Shown: positions 7,728-17,257 of the stretch, in pieces | Layout: every line of letters starts with the position of its first letter | How positions within the stretch are numbered: the first letter of the stretch is position 1 | Assembly: GCA_021771715.1 (NCBI GenBank) | Contig: JAETOO010000005.1 | Span: 62,001-126,000, forward strand | DNA length: 64,000 nt | Reading direction: 5' to 3' | DNA from: Oscillospiraceae bacterium | GTDB lineage: Bacteria; Bacillota; Clostridia; Lachnospirales; Lachnospiraceae | Program-made: the position numbers and the translations under genes | Notes under the pieces: model-generated | The model's database searches: none | Told to the model about the DNA's origin: nothing | What the model saw: only the letters and a program-made list of their open reading frames with translations

Positions 7728-8940
7728 AAAAAAAATACTTTGGCTTTCGCCGTATGCACCGTATGATGAAGTGGCGCATGGGGGCGGAAAGTCTCATAAT
7801 TTTTATGTTAAATATCTCCATAAAAGCGGGCTCTTTGACATTACTTTGCTGACCTTATGTATGGAATTTGAAAAGGACAAATTAGACCTCGAGGAGTACG
7901 GGATTAAAAATCAGGTATTTGTGCTGGATCGGAACAGGCTGCAAAAAATGTGTCGTCTGCTGTTTAGCGGGTGTGCATACCGAAATCCGTTTGACAAGTC
8001 AGGTGGGATTTGTCTGAGCTATGAAAAGCACAGGATGAAGCAGATGCTGGCACACTATGCTGGCGAGGGAAATATGCCTGATATAATTATTTTACAGTGG
8101 ACATTTTCTCTTATGCTGATTGATGAGATAAAGAAGTACTTTCCGGACAGTCGAATTATTGCAATCGAAGAAGACGTGACATTTCTGAACTATTGGAGAA
8201 AATACAGGGGAGCGCATGTTGGGTATGAACGATTTTTCTGGAAACACCGCTATGATATCATGCACCGGGAAGAACTTCACTGTCTGAAAAAAGTGAATCT
8301 GATCGTTACGAACAATCCGAAGGATACAAGGCTTCTTGTAGATAACGGTATTTCCGAGCAGTGTATTTTTACGTCTTCCCCGTATTTTCAAAGCTATCAT
8401 GAAAATAGAAGAACCGCATACGGAAAAGATATTCTCTTTTATGGGGCGATGTCAAGACCCGAAAATTATGAGAGTGCGGTTTGGTTTATTGAAAAAGTAC
8501 TGCCTCTTATACCGGATAAACAGGTTCGCTTTGTCATAGTGGGAGCAAATCCGGATCCGGTATTATATAAATACAAAAATGAGCGCGTCGAAATTACTGG
8601 TTTTGTAGAGGATATCGGACAATATTTTTCCGAGTGTATGTGTATGGTTGCTCCGCTGGTTGGGGGAGCAGGAATTAAGATAAAAATTTTGGAGGCATTG
8701 TCGGCAGGAGTCCCCGTGTTGACAAATCAGATTGGTATAGAAGGAATTGATGCAAAAGATAAAAGAGATTATTTTTATTGCGAGAAACCGGAAAGCTATG
8801 CGGACTATATCAATGAGATGGCTGCTGGCAAACTGGATACAGTGACGCTGTCGGAAGCTGCAAAGAAATTCATAGAGAAAAATTATGATCCGGGAAAGAA
8901 GCTGGATGAGTTAAAGGAAATCATGAGTTCTATGCCGTAA
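7714..8940 (+). CDS. Family 4 glycosyltransferase (GT-B fold)
   Basis: A 408-residue transferase of the GT-B class. The N-terminal half begins ILWLSPYAPYD and includes HGGGKSH, the usual glycine-rich acceptor loop. The C-terminal half contains LFYGAMSRPEN, FVIVGANPDP, and PLVGGAGIKIKILEALSAG, the nucleotide-sugar binding region with the conserved glutamate. It overlaps the preceding GT2 gene by 14 bases. GT4 enzymes in such loci often transfer mannose from GDP-mannose, which fits the GDP-mannose genes downstream, but that is inference. Confidence 0.82.
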   Translation: MKMNRKKILWLSPYAPYDEVAHGGGKSHNFYVKYLHKSGLFDITLLTLCMEFEKDKLDLEEYGIKNQVFVLDRNRLQKMCRLLFSGCAYRNPFDKSGGICLSYEKHRMKQMLAHYAGEGNMPDIIILQWTFSLMLIDEIKKYFPDSRIIAIEEDVTFLNYWRKYRGAHVGYERFFWKHRYDIMHREELHCLKKVNLIVTNNPKDTRLLVDNGISEQCIFTSSPYFQSYHENRRTAYGKDILFYGAMSRPENYESAVWFIEKVLPLIPDKQVRFVIVGANPDPVLYKYKNERVEITGFVEDIGQYFSECMCMVAPLVGGAGIKIKILEALSAGVPVLTNQIGIEGIDAKDKRDYFYCEKPESYADYINEMAAGKLDTVTLSEAAKKFIEKNYDPGKKLDELKEIMSSMP

Positions 8941-8965
8941 CCATGTAGTCTAAAGTCTGTAAAAC

Positions 8966-8994
8966 TTGTTTTTTGAGTATGCATGTGATATTAT
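8966..8994 (+). promoter_or_regulatory. Possible promoter for the ABC export genes
   Basis: TTGTTT (8966-8971) and TATTAT (8989-8994) are spaced by 17 bases in the 89-bp gap before the permease gene. The -35 match is weak, and the gene could equally be read through from upstream. Confidence 0.4.
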
Positions 8995-9029
8995 TATGCT
9001 ACTATATTTGCTTTGAGGTGAAGGATAAA

Positions 9030-9806
9030 ATGATAAATCGCGTAAAGGAAATATATGAGTACAGGGATATGATATACAGCCTTGTCAAACGTGAATTGCG
9101 AGGGAGATACCAGAAATCTGTGTTGGGTATGCTATGGACGTTATTAAATCCCTTTTTCCAAATATTAATTTATACGTTTGTATTTACAGTGATATTTCCA
9201 AGCAGTATTGAAAATTATTATATTTATTTAATGACTGGAATGATCCCGTGGACTTTTTTTTCAGAGGCCTTAGGCCAGGGAGCGGGAACAATCGTCAGCA
9301 ATGCGGATATGACAAAAAAAATCTATTTTCCGAGAGAAGTGTTGACGATCGCTTCCGTAACAGCAAAATTTGTAAATATGCTGTTGGCTTTTGTGGTAAT
9401 ATTTGTATTTTTACTCACTTCGCCGCTGAAATTTAGTTATCATATTCTTTTGCTTCCACTGGTCATGATCTTTGAGTATTTTATAGCGCTTGGATTTACA
9501 CTGTTTTTTTCTGCAATTACAGTCTATCTCAGAGATATGGAATATATTGTGGGAGTTCTTTTGATGGCGTGGATATGGGCGACGCCGATTATGTATGATA
9601 TCAGTTCATTGGATCCTGTGATAGGGCATATTTTGCTTCTGAATCCAATGACATTGGTTGTATCCGCATACCATAATATACTATATTATCATTGTGTGCC
9701 TACTCTTTGGACAATGACTGCGCTCCTCTTGGAGGGAATTGTGTTCGCCCTAATCGGATGGGGGATTTTTGTGCATTTGGAAGGAAACTTTGCGGAGGAA
9801 TTGTAA
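9030..9806 (+). CDS. wzm: ABC-2 type polysaccharide export permease (Wzm/TagG-like)
   Basis: A 258-residue permease with six predicted membrane helices. It begins with the characteristic cytosolic segment before the first helix: LVKRELRGRYQKSVLGMLWT then LLNPFFQ, a hallmark of O-antigen and teichoic acid exporters (Wzm, TagG, RfbA). It pairs with the ATPase gene that starts at its stop codon. ATG 9030 was chosen because GAGGTGAAGGAT precedes it; an ATG at 8973 adds a non-family extension. The complex should move a lipid-linked glycan made by the cytoplasmic transferases across the membrane. Confidence 0.9.
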   Translation: MINRVKEIYEYRDMIYSLVKRELRGRYQKSVLGMLWTLLNPFFQILIYTFVFTVIFPSSIENYYIYLMTGMIPWTFFSEALGQGAGTIVSNADMTKKIYFPREVLTIASVTAKFVNMLLAFVVIFVFLLTSPLKFSYHILLLPLVMIFEYFIALGFTLFFSAITVYLRDMEYIVGVLLMAWIWATPIMYDISSLDPVIGHILLLNPMTLVVSAYHNILYYHCVPTLWTMTALLLEGIVFALIGWGIFVHLEGNFAEEL

Positions 9807-11314
9807 TGAAACCAGGAAATGCGATAGAGGTACGGAACGTAAAAAAATATTTTAAAGTGTATGTAGACAAAGGTCATATGCTCAGGGAGCGTATCGTTCA
9901 TTTTAACAGGAATCGTTATGAAAATCGTGAGGTATTAAAGGGGATCAGTTTTGAAGTAAAAAAGGGGGAGTCTGTCGGTCTGATTGGACGCAATGGTTGC
10001 GGCAAGAGTACCACACTTAAACTGTTGACCAGGATATTGCGCCCAAACGGAGGAACGATAGAGATGGATGGCCGTGTCTGCAGTCTGATTGAGCTCGGTG
10101 CCGGCTTTCACCCTGATATGAGTGGTCGAGAAAATATATACATCAATGCATCTATTTTTGGAATTAAGGCAAAAGAGGTAGATGAGAGAATTAACGATAT
10201 TATTCGCTTCTCAGAACTTGAAGAGTTTATTGATAACCCGGTTCGAACTTATTCTTCCGGAATGTATATGCGTTTGGCATTTTCGGTTGCAATTAATGTG
10301 GATGCGGATATTCTTTTGATTGATGAGATATTAGCCGTCGGAGATAATGCTTTTCAGACAAAATGTTTTAATAAGCTGAAGAGCATGAAGGATCAGGGAA
10401 CGACGATCGTGATTGTATCACATGCGTTAGGACAGGTGGAGAAGCTGTGCGACAGGGCAATTTGGATTGAAGACGGGCTAATCCGAAAAGATGGGCCGGC
10501 AAGATTGGTTTGTAAAGAATATTTAGACAAAATGGAATCGTCTAGGTTAGAGCGAGCAGAGTTGGAATATCGTATGCACTTGGATGAGGAAAAACAACGT
10601 AAGGCTGCAGAAGAGGAAGCTCGTAAAAGGGAGAAAGAGGAAGCAGAGCGCCGTAGAAAAGAAAATGATCGGCAAAAAAGAGAAGCAGAAAGACGTCAAA
10701 AGGAAGAACGAAGACGAAATATAGAAGAAAAGAAAAGGAAGGAAGAAGAGGAAAGACGAAAAAAGCAAGAGGAGGAAGCTTTACAAAAAAGAAAAGAAGA
10801 GGAACGAAGAAGAAATGCAAGCTGTAGAGCGGTGGCTGTACAGTGCAGTCCTGATGCGCGTAGGGAAGGAATGGGAAAGATATTTTTTACAGAAGTAAAG
10901 ATGCTAGACCATTTAGGAAAAGAACAGACAAAGTATAATATTGGAGATGAAATGACTGTCTCTATGAAATATTTTAGTGAAATTCCAGGGACGAGTGCCA
11001 ATTTTGTTATTGGAATTAATAGAAATGATTGGATATATTGCTATGGTACTTCTCTGCAGCATGAGGGCGGAAATTTTTTGGTAACTAAAAAGGAAGGATA
11101 TATTTCCGTGACGATTAAAAAACTAAATTTGCTCCAGGGCAAATACAGTTTAGAGGTACGTATCCAAAATATTGAGAAGATTCCTTACGATTATTTGATA
11201 TCATTGATCGATTTCGAAGTGAGGAGTGATGAAAAGAAAGAGACCGGGATTCTAACTATGCCTTATGAATGGAGAACGAACGATACTCAGATAAAGATAG
11301 GAAAAATTAAGTAG
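9806..11314 (+). CDS. wzt: ABC exporter ATPase with charged helix and Wzt-type C-terminal domain
   Basis: A 502-residue ATPase. Residues 1-245 form the nucleotide-binding domain: Walker A GRNGCGKST, signature TYSSGMYMRLAF, Walker B ILLIDEILAVGD, and the switch histidine in VSHAL. The SLIELGAGFHPD loop is typical of polysaccharide exporters. About residues 246-338 are almost entirely Glu, Lys, Arg, Gln and Ala with no proline, predicting a long single helix or coiled coil. Residues 350-502 resemble the Wzt C-terminal beta-sandwich that reads the glycan end. The ATG overlaps the permease stop by one base (TAATG), so the two are translationally coupled. The charged linker is much longer than in ordinary Wzt proteins. 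Confidence 0.88.
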   Translation: MKPGNAIEVRNVKKYFKVYVDKGHMLRERIVHFNRNRYENREVLKGISFEVKKGESVGLIGRNGCGKSTTLKLLTRILRPNGGTIEMDGRVCSLIELGAGFHPDMSGRENIYINASIFGIKAKEVDERINDIIRFSELEEFIDNPVRTYSSGMYMRLAFSVAINVDADILLIDEILAVGDNAFQTKCFNKLKSMKDQGTTIVIVSHALGQVEKLCDRAIWIEDGLIRKDGPARLVCKEYLDKMESSRLERAELEYRMHLDEEKQRKAAEEEARKREKEEAERRRKENDRQKREAERRQKEERRRNIEEKKRKEEEERRKKQEEEALQKRKEEERRRNASCRAVAVQCSPDARREGMGKIFFTEVKMLDHLGKEQTKYNIGDEMTVSMKYFSEIPGTSANFVIGINRNDWIYCYGTSLQHEGGNFLVTKKEGYISVTIKKLNLLQGKYSLEVRIQNIEKIPYDYLISLIDFEVRSDEKKETGILTMPYEWRTNDTQIKIGKIK

Positions 11315-11339
11315 CTTGTTTTAAAGAGAGGGTAAAAAT

Positions 11340-14300
11340 ATGGGATATGCAGTTGCTGTTTTTGGTGCATTTAATATTAAAAGCTTCGGCGATACAATGT
11401 TTCCGAAAGCGTTGCTCAATGAAATGTCAAAAAGAGTTCCTATAGATGCATTTGTTATGTTTTCGCCAGGAAGACTTAGTGTTGGTTATGAAGATAATAG
11501 GCAGGTATATTCTTACGAAGAATTTGAAGAAGTGTATGAGCGTATCAAATTTGACGTTATTGTTATAGGCGGCGGAGAATTGCTGCATAATAAACCAATT
11601 ACTTTTAAAGAAGGAAACATTGTTTACCCGGCTGGTGAAATATGGAAAGTTCCTATTCAATATGGGAAAAAATATAATATACCTGTTATCTTAAATAGTG
11701 TTGGAATGCCATTTGAATTTACGGAAGATGAGAGAAAAAAGGTAAAGCCCCTATTTGAACAGGTAAATTATATATCATTACGGGATAATTTTTCCTTTGA
11801 GAGATGGAACAAATCTTTTGGATGCTGTTCGAATGTTCAATTGGTTCCAGACTCTCTGTGGAGAATCCAAGATTATATGAGCGTTTCTGAACTTAACGAG
11901 TGCAGACAAGCGTTAAAAAAGAAGTATGGGATCGGATCGGATTATTTGATTTTTCAATATGGAACCACGAAAGAGTGGCAGGAAGCTGCAGAGATAGTAG
12001 AGCGCTTTGGTAAAAATAATAAACTTCAAGTAATTGCAATCATGGTAAATGCATGCCATGATGATTTTGTCGTTGTTAAACACTTGAAAAAGGATATGCT
12101 CGGGATTATTTCTGTTACAGATGTATTGTCTCCAACAGAAATAGTAGCACTTATTTCTGGAGCAAAAATGTTTATAGGAACAAGTTTGCACGGAAATCTT
12201 GTTGCAACAGTATATGGAGTTAGAAATGTTATTATTGATATGTATCCTGATTTTGTGAGCAAGATGGATGGCTTTTCTGAAATGATAGGTTATACCGATA
12301 ATTTTGTGAATGAAATACGGGATTTTTGGTATGTTCTCAATAAAATATATGCGGAGGATATCTCTTGCCTTAAGAACAGGATCGAGAAGTTGAAGTCACA
12401 GACTAAAGCTCATTTTGATAGGATTTGTGAAATTATCCAAAGTAATGCAATTTCTCCATTATCCTTGCCTGACGAGCAACAGATTGATGCCGGAGTATTA
12501 TTTAGAAAAGCTTACTTGAAGATATCAAATGAGGATGGAATAAGACATATTCATAAGGTGATTGCTAAATGTATAGGAGATAGGTTTAAGTTTTCATTTA
12601 CGTGTCCTGAAGTGCGTGAGGATGATGTTGTTGAGTTTGTGGAACCGATAAGCGGCGTAGTACAGGTAGAAGTTGAAAATGAAGCAAACATAGTTGCTTC
12701 TAGCAATAAATTTGAAAATGATTTGTATGTAGCACCTATGGTGCGCTGGAAATTAGTTCAACAGAACAGGTATGACTTTGTTTGTCGTTATGAACAGATG
12801 GAACTGGAAAAAGTGGTAAATACTATTTTTACTGCTTATTATAATGAAACAATTCATTGCGATCAGCTAATGATGAAGGAGCGAGAATACAGGAGAGAGC
12901 TGGTTGATTGGAAAGACATAAATGATAATACAGTAGAGGCATTGGAAATAAAGAATGCAGAGTGTGAACAATTAGAAGAACAATTAGTAAAAAAAGAAGT
13001 GCAATATAAAATAGAAGTAGAAGGTCTGACAGTAAGGAGAGAAAAATTAGAAGAAACAATATCGCAATTAGAAGCGCAGATCAAATCGGATGAGTTGGAA
13101 TTTATACAGCTTAGACAGGAAATTTTAAATAAGGAAGGCCATATCGAACTTTTATTGCCCGCGGAGAGAGAATACAATAAGATTATTCATTCGAAAATGT
13201 TTAAAATAATGAGGGCTTGTTGCAGAACAATTGATATTATTTTAGTCGTACCTAAATATGTTGCGAAAAAAATGATAGCCTTCATAAAGATGCTTAGCCA
13301 TGTTAATATACCTAAATTAAAAATTGCACTTGGATATGTAAAACATGAAGGTCTAGGAGGAGCATATCGACATTTGATGAGAGATTACCATCAAGGGGAG
13401 TTGCCTAAGATAGAGGTCGATGTGGACAATAAAATATATGAAGAAATCAGAGATATAAAAACTTGTGAGGTTTTGGAGTTCCCAACTTGTGACAATCCGA
13501 TAGTTTCTATTGTTATTCCTGCGTATAATCAGTTTACTTATACTTATTATTGCTTGAAGTCGATTTTGGATAACAGTGGCGATGTCGGGTATGAAGTCAT
13601 TTTGGCAGATGATTGTAGTACAGATATAACGACTCAGATTACTGAAGTAGTAAAAAATATTATTGTTGCGCGGACAAAGACGAATCTTTTGTTTTTGAAA
13701 AATTGTAATAATGCAGCATGTAGAGCAAGGGGAAAATACATTTTATTCTTGAATAATGATACGCAGGTGCAGAAAGGATGGTTAAAACCGCTGGTTGATA
13801 TTTGCGAAAAGGATGATTCTATAGGTCTGACAGGTTCTAAATTGGTTTATTCTGATGGAACTTTACAGGAGGCTGGCGGCATTATTTGGAATGATGCAAG
13901 TGGTTGGAACTATGGAAGAAATTGTGATGCAATGTCTCCAGAATATAATTATGTCCGAGAGGTAGACTATATTTCCGGAGCGGCAATAATGATTCGAAAA
14001 GAGTTGTGGATAAAGTTAGGCGGATTTGACGAGTATTTCGCGCCTGCTTATTATGAGGATTCTGATTTGGCGTTCCAAGTAAGAAAAGCAGGATATCGGG
14101 TTGTGTATCAGCCGCTTTCTGTAGTAGTCCATTTTGAAGGGAAATCAAATGGAACCGATTTAAATGTTGGTGTAAAGAAAAACCAGGTTGAAAATCAGGT
14201 TAAGTTCAGAAAAAAGTGGAAGGAGATTTTGGAAAAAGAACAATATCCAAATGCACAGGAAGTTTTTTTGGCTAATGATAGAAGCCGCTTTAAGAAAAGA

Positions 14301-15389
14301 ATATTGGTGGTAGATCATTATGTCCCACATTATGATAAGGATGCGGGAGGAAGATGTACCTATATGTATTTAAAGCTTTTTGTCAAATTGGGATTCAAGG
14401 TTGTATTTATTGGGGACAATTTTTTTAAACATGAACCATACACAACGGAATTAACACAGATGGGGATTGAAGTTCTCTATGGCAATTATTATTTTGAGCA
14501 TTGGCAAGAATGGTTGAAAGATAATTTGCATTATTTTGATTATATTTATTTGCAGAGACCACATATTGCAATTAAGTATATTGATCTTGTGAAAAAATAT
14601 GCGACTGGAAAAGTATTCTATTTTGCGCATGATTTACATTTTTTGCGGTTGACAAGGGAATACGAGCTTACTCACGATGAAAAATATTTAGTAGAAGCTG
14701 AAAAGTTTAAAAAGGATGAGTTTTATCTGTTTGAGAAAGCAGATGTAGTGCACGTAGTTGGAAGTTACGAGCAGGCAGTTCTTCAAAAAGAATTACCGTC
14801 CAAAGCAGTTCGTAATATCCCATTATATATTTATGAAGAATTGCTGGAGAATATCAATAAAGATTTTGCTAAGCGGAATGATATCGTGTTTGTAGGTGGA
14901 TTTGGGCATCCTCCAAACATAGATGCTGTTTTGTGGTTTGCAAAAGAAGTTTTTCCGAAAATATTGCAGGTGTATCCAGATTTAGTTTGGCATATAGTAG
15001 GAGGCAAAGCGCCAAAGGAAGTTACGGATCTTGCATCTGATAATATTGTTTTGGAAGGGTTTCTATCTGATGAAGATTTGGACAAGATGTACCGCAAATG
15101 TAGGATGGCGGTAGTCCCGCTGCGTGTAGGCGCAGGTGTAAAAGGAAAGGTGGTGGAGGCTGCTTATTATCAAATCCCATTGGTGACAACCACTATTGGA
15201 GAAGAGGGAATCAGTAATAAAGAAGGGGCTTTTGCCGTAGAAGATGACGCAGATAAGATGGCAGATTTGATTATTTCTCTTTATACTGATTATGATAAAT
15301 TGCGGGAAATGTCTGATGCAGGGGTAGAGTTAATCCGTAATCATTATATGTTGGACGAAGCAGAGCGGGTTTTGCGTTTAGATTTGTAA
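11340..15389 (+). CDS. Pyruvyltransferase-like / GT2 / GT4 fusion
   Basis: A 1349-residue multidomain protein. Residues 1-330 resemble the polysaccharide pyruvyl transferase family: FGAFNIKSFGD at the start, VIVIGGGELLHN, YISLRDNFS, and MFIGTSLHGNLVAT near the domain end. Residues 480-620 are rich in Glu and Lys heptads and predicted coiled coil. Residues about 714-975 form a GT2 domain (VSIVIPAYNQ, ILADDCSTD, FLNNDTQ, YYEDSDLAF). Residues about 986-1349 form a GT4 domain (HYVPHYDKDAGG, VFVGGFGHPPN, PLRVGAGVKGKVVEAA). The GT2-GT4 tandem is a known arrangement; the pyruvyltransferase-like front is unusual. AAAGAGAGGG precedes the ATG. It probably adds and caps chain sugars next to the exporter (inference). 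Confidence 0.83.
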   Translation: MGYAVAVFGAFNIKSFGDTMFPKALLNEMSKRVPIDAFVMFSPGRLSVGYEDNRQVYSYEEFEEVYERIKFDVIVIGGGELLHNKPITFKEGNIVYPAGEIWKVPIQYGKKYNIPVILNSVGMPFEFTEDERKKVKPLFEQVNYISLRDNFSFERWNKSFGCCSNVQLVPDSLWRIQDYMSVSELNECRQALKKKYGIGSDYLIFQYGTTKEWQEAAEIVERFGKNNKLQVIAIMVNACHDDFVVVKHLKKDMLGIISVTDVLSPTEIVALISGAKMFIGTSLHGNLVATVYGVRNVIIDMYPDFVSKMDGFSEMIGYTDNFVNEIRDFWYVLNKIYAEDISCLKNRIEKLKSQTKAHFDRICEIIQSNAISPLSLPDEQQIDAGVLFRKAYLKISNEDGIRHIHKVIAKCIGDRFKFSFTCPEVREDDVVEFVEPISGVVQVEVENEANIVASSNKFENDLYVAPMVRWKLVQQNRYDFVCRYEQMELEKVVNTIFTAYYNETIHCDQLMMKEREYRRELVDWKDINDNTVEALEIKNAECEQLEEQLVKKEVQYKIEVEGLTVRREKLEETISQLEAQIKSDELEFIQLRQEILNKEGHIELLLPAEREYNKIIHSKMFKIMRACCRTIDIILVVPKYVAKKMIAFIKMLSHVNIPKLKIALGYVKHEGLGGAYRHLMRDYHQGELPKIEVDVDNKIYEEIRDIKTCEVLEFPTCDNPIVSIVIPAYNQFTYTYYCLKSILDNSGDVGYEVILADDCSTDITTQITEVVKNIIVARTKTNLLFLKNCNNAACRARGKYILFLNNDTQVQKGWLKPLVDICEKDDSIGLTGSKLVYSDGTLQEAGGIIWNDASGWNYGRNCDAMSPEYNYVREVDYISGAAIMIRKELWIKLGGFDEYFAPAYYEDSDLAFQVRKAGYRVVYQPLSVVVHFEGKSNGTDLNVGVKKNQVENQVKFRKKWKEILEKEQYPNAQEVFLANDRSRFKKRILVVDHYVPHYDKDAGGRCTYMYLKLFVKLGFKVVFIGDNFFKHEPYTTELTQMGIEVLYGNYYFEHWQEWLKDNLHYFDYIYLQRPHIAIKYIDLVKKYATGKVFYFAHDLHFLRLTREYELTHDEKYLVEAEKFKKDEFYLFEKADVVHVVGSYEQAVLQKELPSKAVRNIPLYIYEELLENINKDFAKRNDIVFVGGFGHPPNIDAVLWFAKEVFPKILQVYPDLVWHIVGGKAPKEVTDLASDNIVLEGFLSDEDLDKMYRKCRMAVVPLRVGAGVKGKVVEAAYYQIPLVTTTIGEEGISNKEGAFAVEDDADKMADLIISLYTDYDKLREMSDAGVELIRNHYMLDEAERVLRLDL

Positions 15390-15395
15390 AGTGGT

Positions 15396-15443
15396 ACTAA
15401 AATGTTTGGGCAGGGGTTCTGTGTCTGCCCAAACAATTTTAGT
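15396..15443 (+). terminator. Strong intergenic hairpin terminator
   Basis: GTTTGGGCAG (15404-15413) and CTGCCCAAAC (15425-15434) form a perfect 10-bp stem with an 11-nt loop. It is followed by AATTTTAGT, which also pairs with the upstream ACTAAAAT. The A/T flanks fit a bidirectional Rho-independent terminator just after the fusion gene. Confidence 0.75.
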
Positions 15444-15486
15444 GTCTAAAGGAATTGTTGTAAGCTGTTTTGTGGAGGAATTATCA

Positions 15487-16104
15487 GTGAGTAGACCCAG
15501 AAATGTAATTCGAATAAAAGGTATTTTGATTGGCAGCATAATATTATTGTATGTGTTTGTGGTAGTTCCATATGTGTACATTAGAGATGCAAGAGAAAAA
15601 AACAGTTCGGAAATCAATCCGTCAGAGAGCGTACGGATGGAGACAAATGAAATGTCCAAAGGCATGAATTTGTTAAAGAAAGACAATTTGTTATTTTTCG
15701 GAGACCAGACAACGGAAGATAATCCGTGGAAAATGACAGCGGGGTTGATTAGTAGTGAAGAATATGGCGAGTGTATTTTTCTGACACCGGAAACGAGTGT
15801 AAAAATTAAAGAGATAGAAGTAACAGGAAAATATTTGAACTTTTCGTATATGCTATATCCGCAGGTGCGAGAAAAATCGGATGGAGCAAGTATTATTGCA
15901 GAAGTTTATTTAAACAATACAGAAAAGGCGGAAATAACAGAAAAAATTAATATTTCACCGGAAGAGGATTGGACACAGAAGAATATTGATGTTTCAAGAT
16001 ATAAAGGTTCGACGATTTCTGTTAGATTTATAGGTGGAAATGGCGAAAATGGAAATGATGATGCTGATTGGGTGATTATAAATAATGTGAGAGTTGAAGA
16101 GTAG
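15487..16104 (+). CDS. Membrane-anchored beta-sandwich protein, function unknown
   Basis: A 205-residue protein with one N-terminal membrane helix (about residues 13-32, ILIGSIILLYVFVVVPYVY) and an outside domain of about 160 residues rich in beta-prone, Thr/Asp/Asn stretches. It ends DADWVIINNVRVEE, reminiscent of the last strand of carbohydrate-binding jelly-roll folds. The GTG start has GGAGG eight bases upstream. Upstream in-frame starts from 15391 lie inside a terminator hairpin and were rejected. I do not recognise a named family. Its place between a glycosyltransferase fusion and GDP-mannose genes suggests it binds or guides the exported glycan, but this is a guess. Confidence 0.6.
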   Translation: MSRPRNVIRIKGILIGSIILLYVFVVVPYVYIRDAREKNSSEINPSESVRMETNEMSKGMNLLKKDNLLFFGDQTTEDNPWKMTAGLISSEEYGECIFLTPETSVKIKEIEVTGKYLNFSYMLYPQVREKSDGASIIAEVYLNNTEKAEITEKINISPEEDWTQKNIDVSRYKGSTISVRFIGGNGENGNDDADWVIINNVRVEE

Positions 16105-16143
16105 TATTTGCTATTATTTATAATGAAAGGGGAATTTTGAACT

Positions 16144-17214
16144 ATGAAGAGAACGGCATTAATTATGGCAGGTGGCCGAGGAGAGCGATTTTGGCCTAAA
16201 AGCAGGAAAAATCTTCCGAAGCAGTTTTTGTCTTTGACGGATGATGGAAAGACGATGATTCAGCTTACAGTAGAAAGAATTCTTCCTATTGTAAGGCTGG
16301 AGGATATTTATATTGCAACAAATAAGAATTACAGACATCTCGTAATGGAGCAACTTCCCGGACTTCCGGTAGAAAATATTTTGTGTGAGCCTGTGGGAAG
16401 AAATACAGCTCCCTGTATTGGACTTGGTGCGGTGCATATTTTAAAAAAATATGAAGATGCCGTGATGTTTGTGTTGCCGTCAGACCATCTGATTAAATTT
16501 AACGATGTGTTTTTGACTGTACTTAAAGATGCGGCGGAGATAGCAGAAAAAGGAGAGAATCTTGTTACGATTGGCATCACTCCGGATTATCCAGAGACAG
16601 GATATGGATATATTAAGTTTAATCCGGGTATTACAGAAGGAAGAGCATATAAAGTAGCTCGTTTTGTGGAAAAACCGAGTGTGGAAGTAGCAAAGGAATA
16701 CCTTGCAACGGAGGAGTACCTTTGGAATAGCGGTATGTTTACGTGGAAAGTATCTTCTATTTTAAAGAATATGAAGAGGTTTATGCCGGATACATATGAT
16801 AGACTAATGATAATCAGGGATGCGATAGGAAGCTGCGAAGAAGAAATTATTTTAGAAAAAGAATTTTATGGGATGCAGTCGCAGTCCATAGATTATGGAA
16901 TAATGGAAAAGGCAGATTATATTTATACGATACCAGGGGCATTTGGATGGGACGATGTTGGATCTTGGTTAGCAATCGAGAGAACAAAGAAGAAAAATGA
17001 TGACGGCAATGTAGTTGACGACAATGTTATTACTGTTAATACCCATGAATGTATTATTCAGGGAGGAAAAAAATTAATTGCTGTTGTAGGTCTCGAAAAT
17101 GTAGTCGTGGTTGATTCGGATGATGCAATACTAATATGTGCAAAAGATAGTGTTTCCGATATTAAGAAGGTTGTAGAAAATTTAAGAGTTTGTAATAAAG
17201 AAGAATATATTTAA
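16144..17214 (+). CDS. manC: Mannose-1-phosphate guanylyltransferase
   Basis: A 356-residue nucleotidyltransferase that joins mannose-1-phosphate and GTP to give GDP-mannose. The signature GGRGERFWP with Arg15, followed by PKQF, is intact. Other family segments are FVLPSDHLI, TGYGYIKF, FVEKPS, LWNSGMF and GAFGWDDVGSW. It is the stand-alone form without a fused isomerase domain. AAAGGGGAATTTTG precedes the ATG. The phosphohexomutase and the GMP/PMI fusion follow directly, completing a route from fructose-6-phosphate to GDP-mannose, which presumably feeds the transferases around the exporter. Confidence 0.92.
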   Translation: MKRTALIMAGGRGERFWPKSRKNLPKQFLSLTDDGKTMIQLTVERILPIVRLEDIYIATNKNYRHLVMEQLPGLPVENILCEPVGRNTAPCIGLGAVHILKKYEDAVMFVLPSDHLIKFNDVFLTVLKDAAEIAEKGENLVTIGITPDYPETGYGYIKFNPGITEGRAYKVARFVEKPSVEVAKEYLATEEYLWNSGMFTWKVSSILKNMKRFMPDTYDRLMIIRDAIGSCEEEIILEKEFYGMQSQSIDYGIMEKADYIYTIPGAFGWDDVGSWLAIERTKKKNDDGNVVDDNVITVNTHECIIQGGKKLIAVVGLENVVVVDSDDAILICAKDSVSDIKKVVENLRVCNKEEYI

Positions 17215-17257
17215 AGAGATTTGATTGCTGTACTTATTATATTGAGAGAGGGAAAAC

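Noticed and set aside
9692-9805. Longer N-terminus for the Wzt-like ATPase
   Set aside because: It overlaps the permease gene in another frame; ATG 9806 overlaps the permease stop as in coupled genes.
15391-15486. Longer N-terminus for the anchored beta protein
   Set aside because: This stretch is a strong terminator hairpin without a suitable ribosome site, while GTG 15487 has GGAGG.
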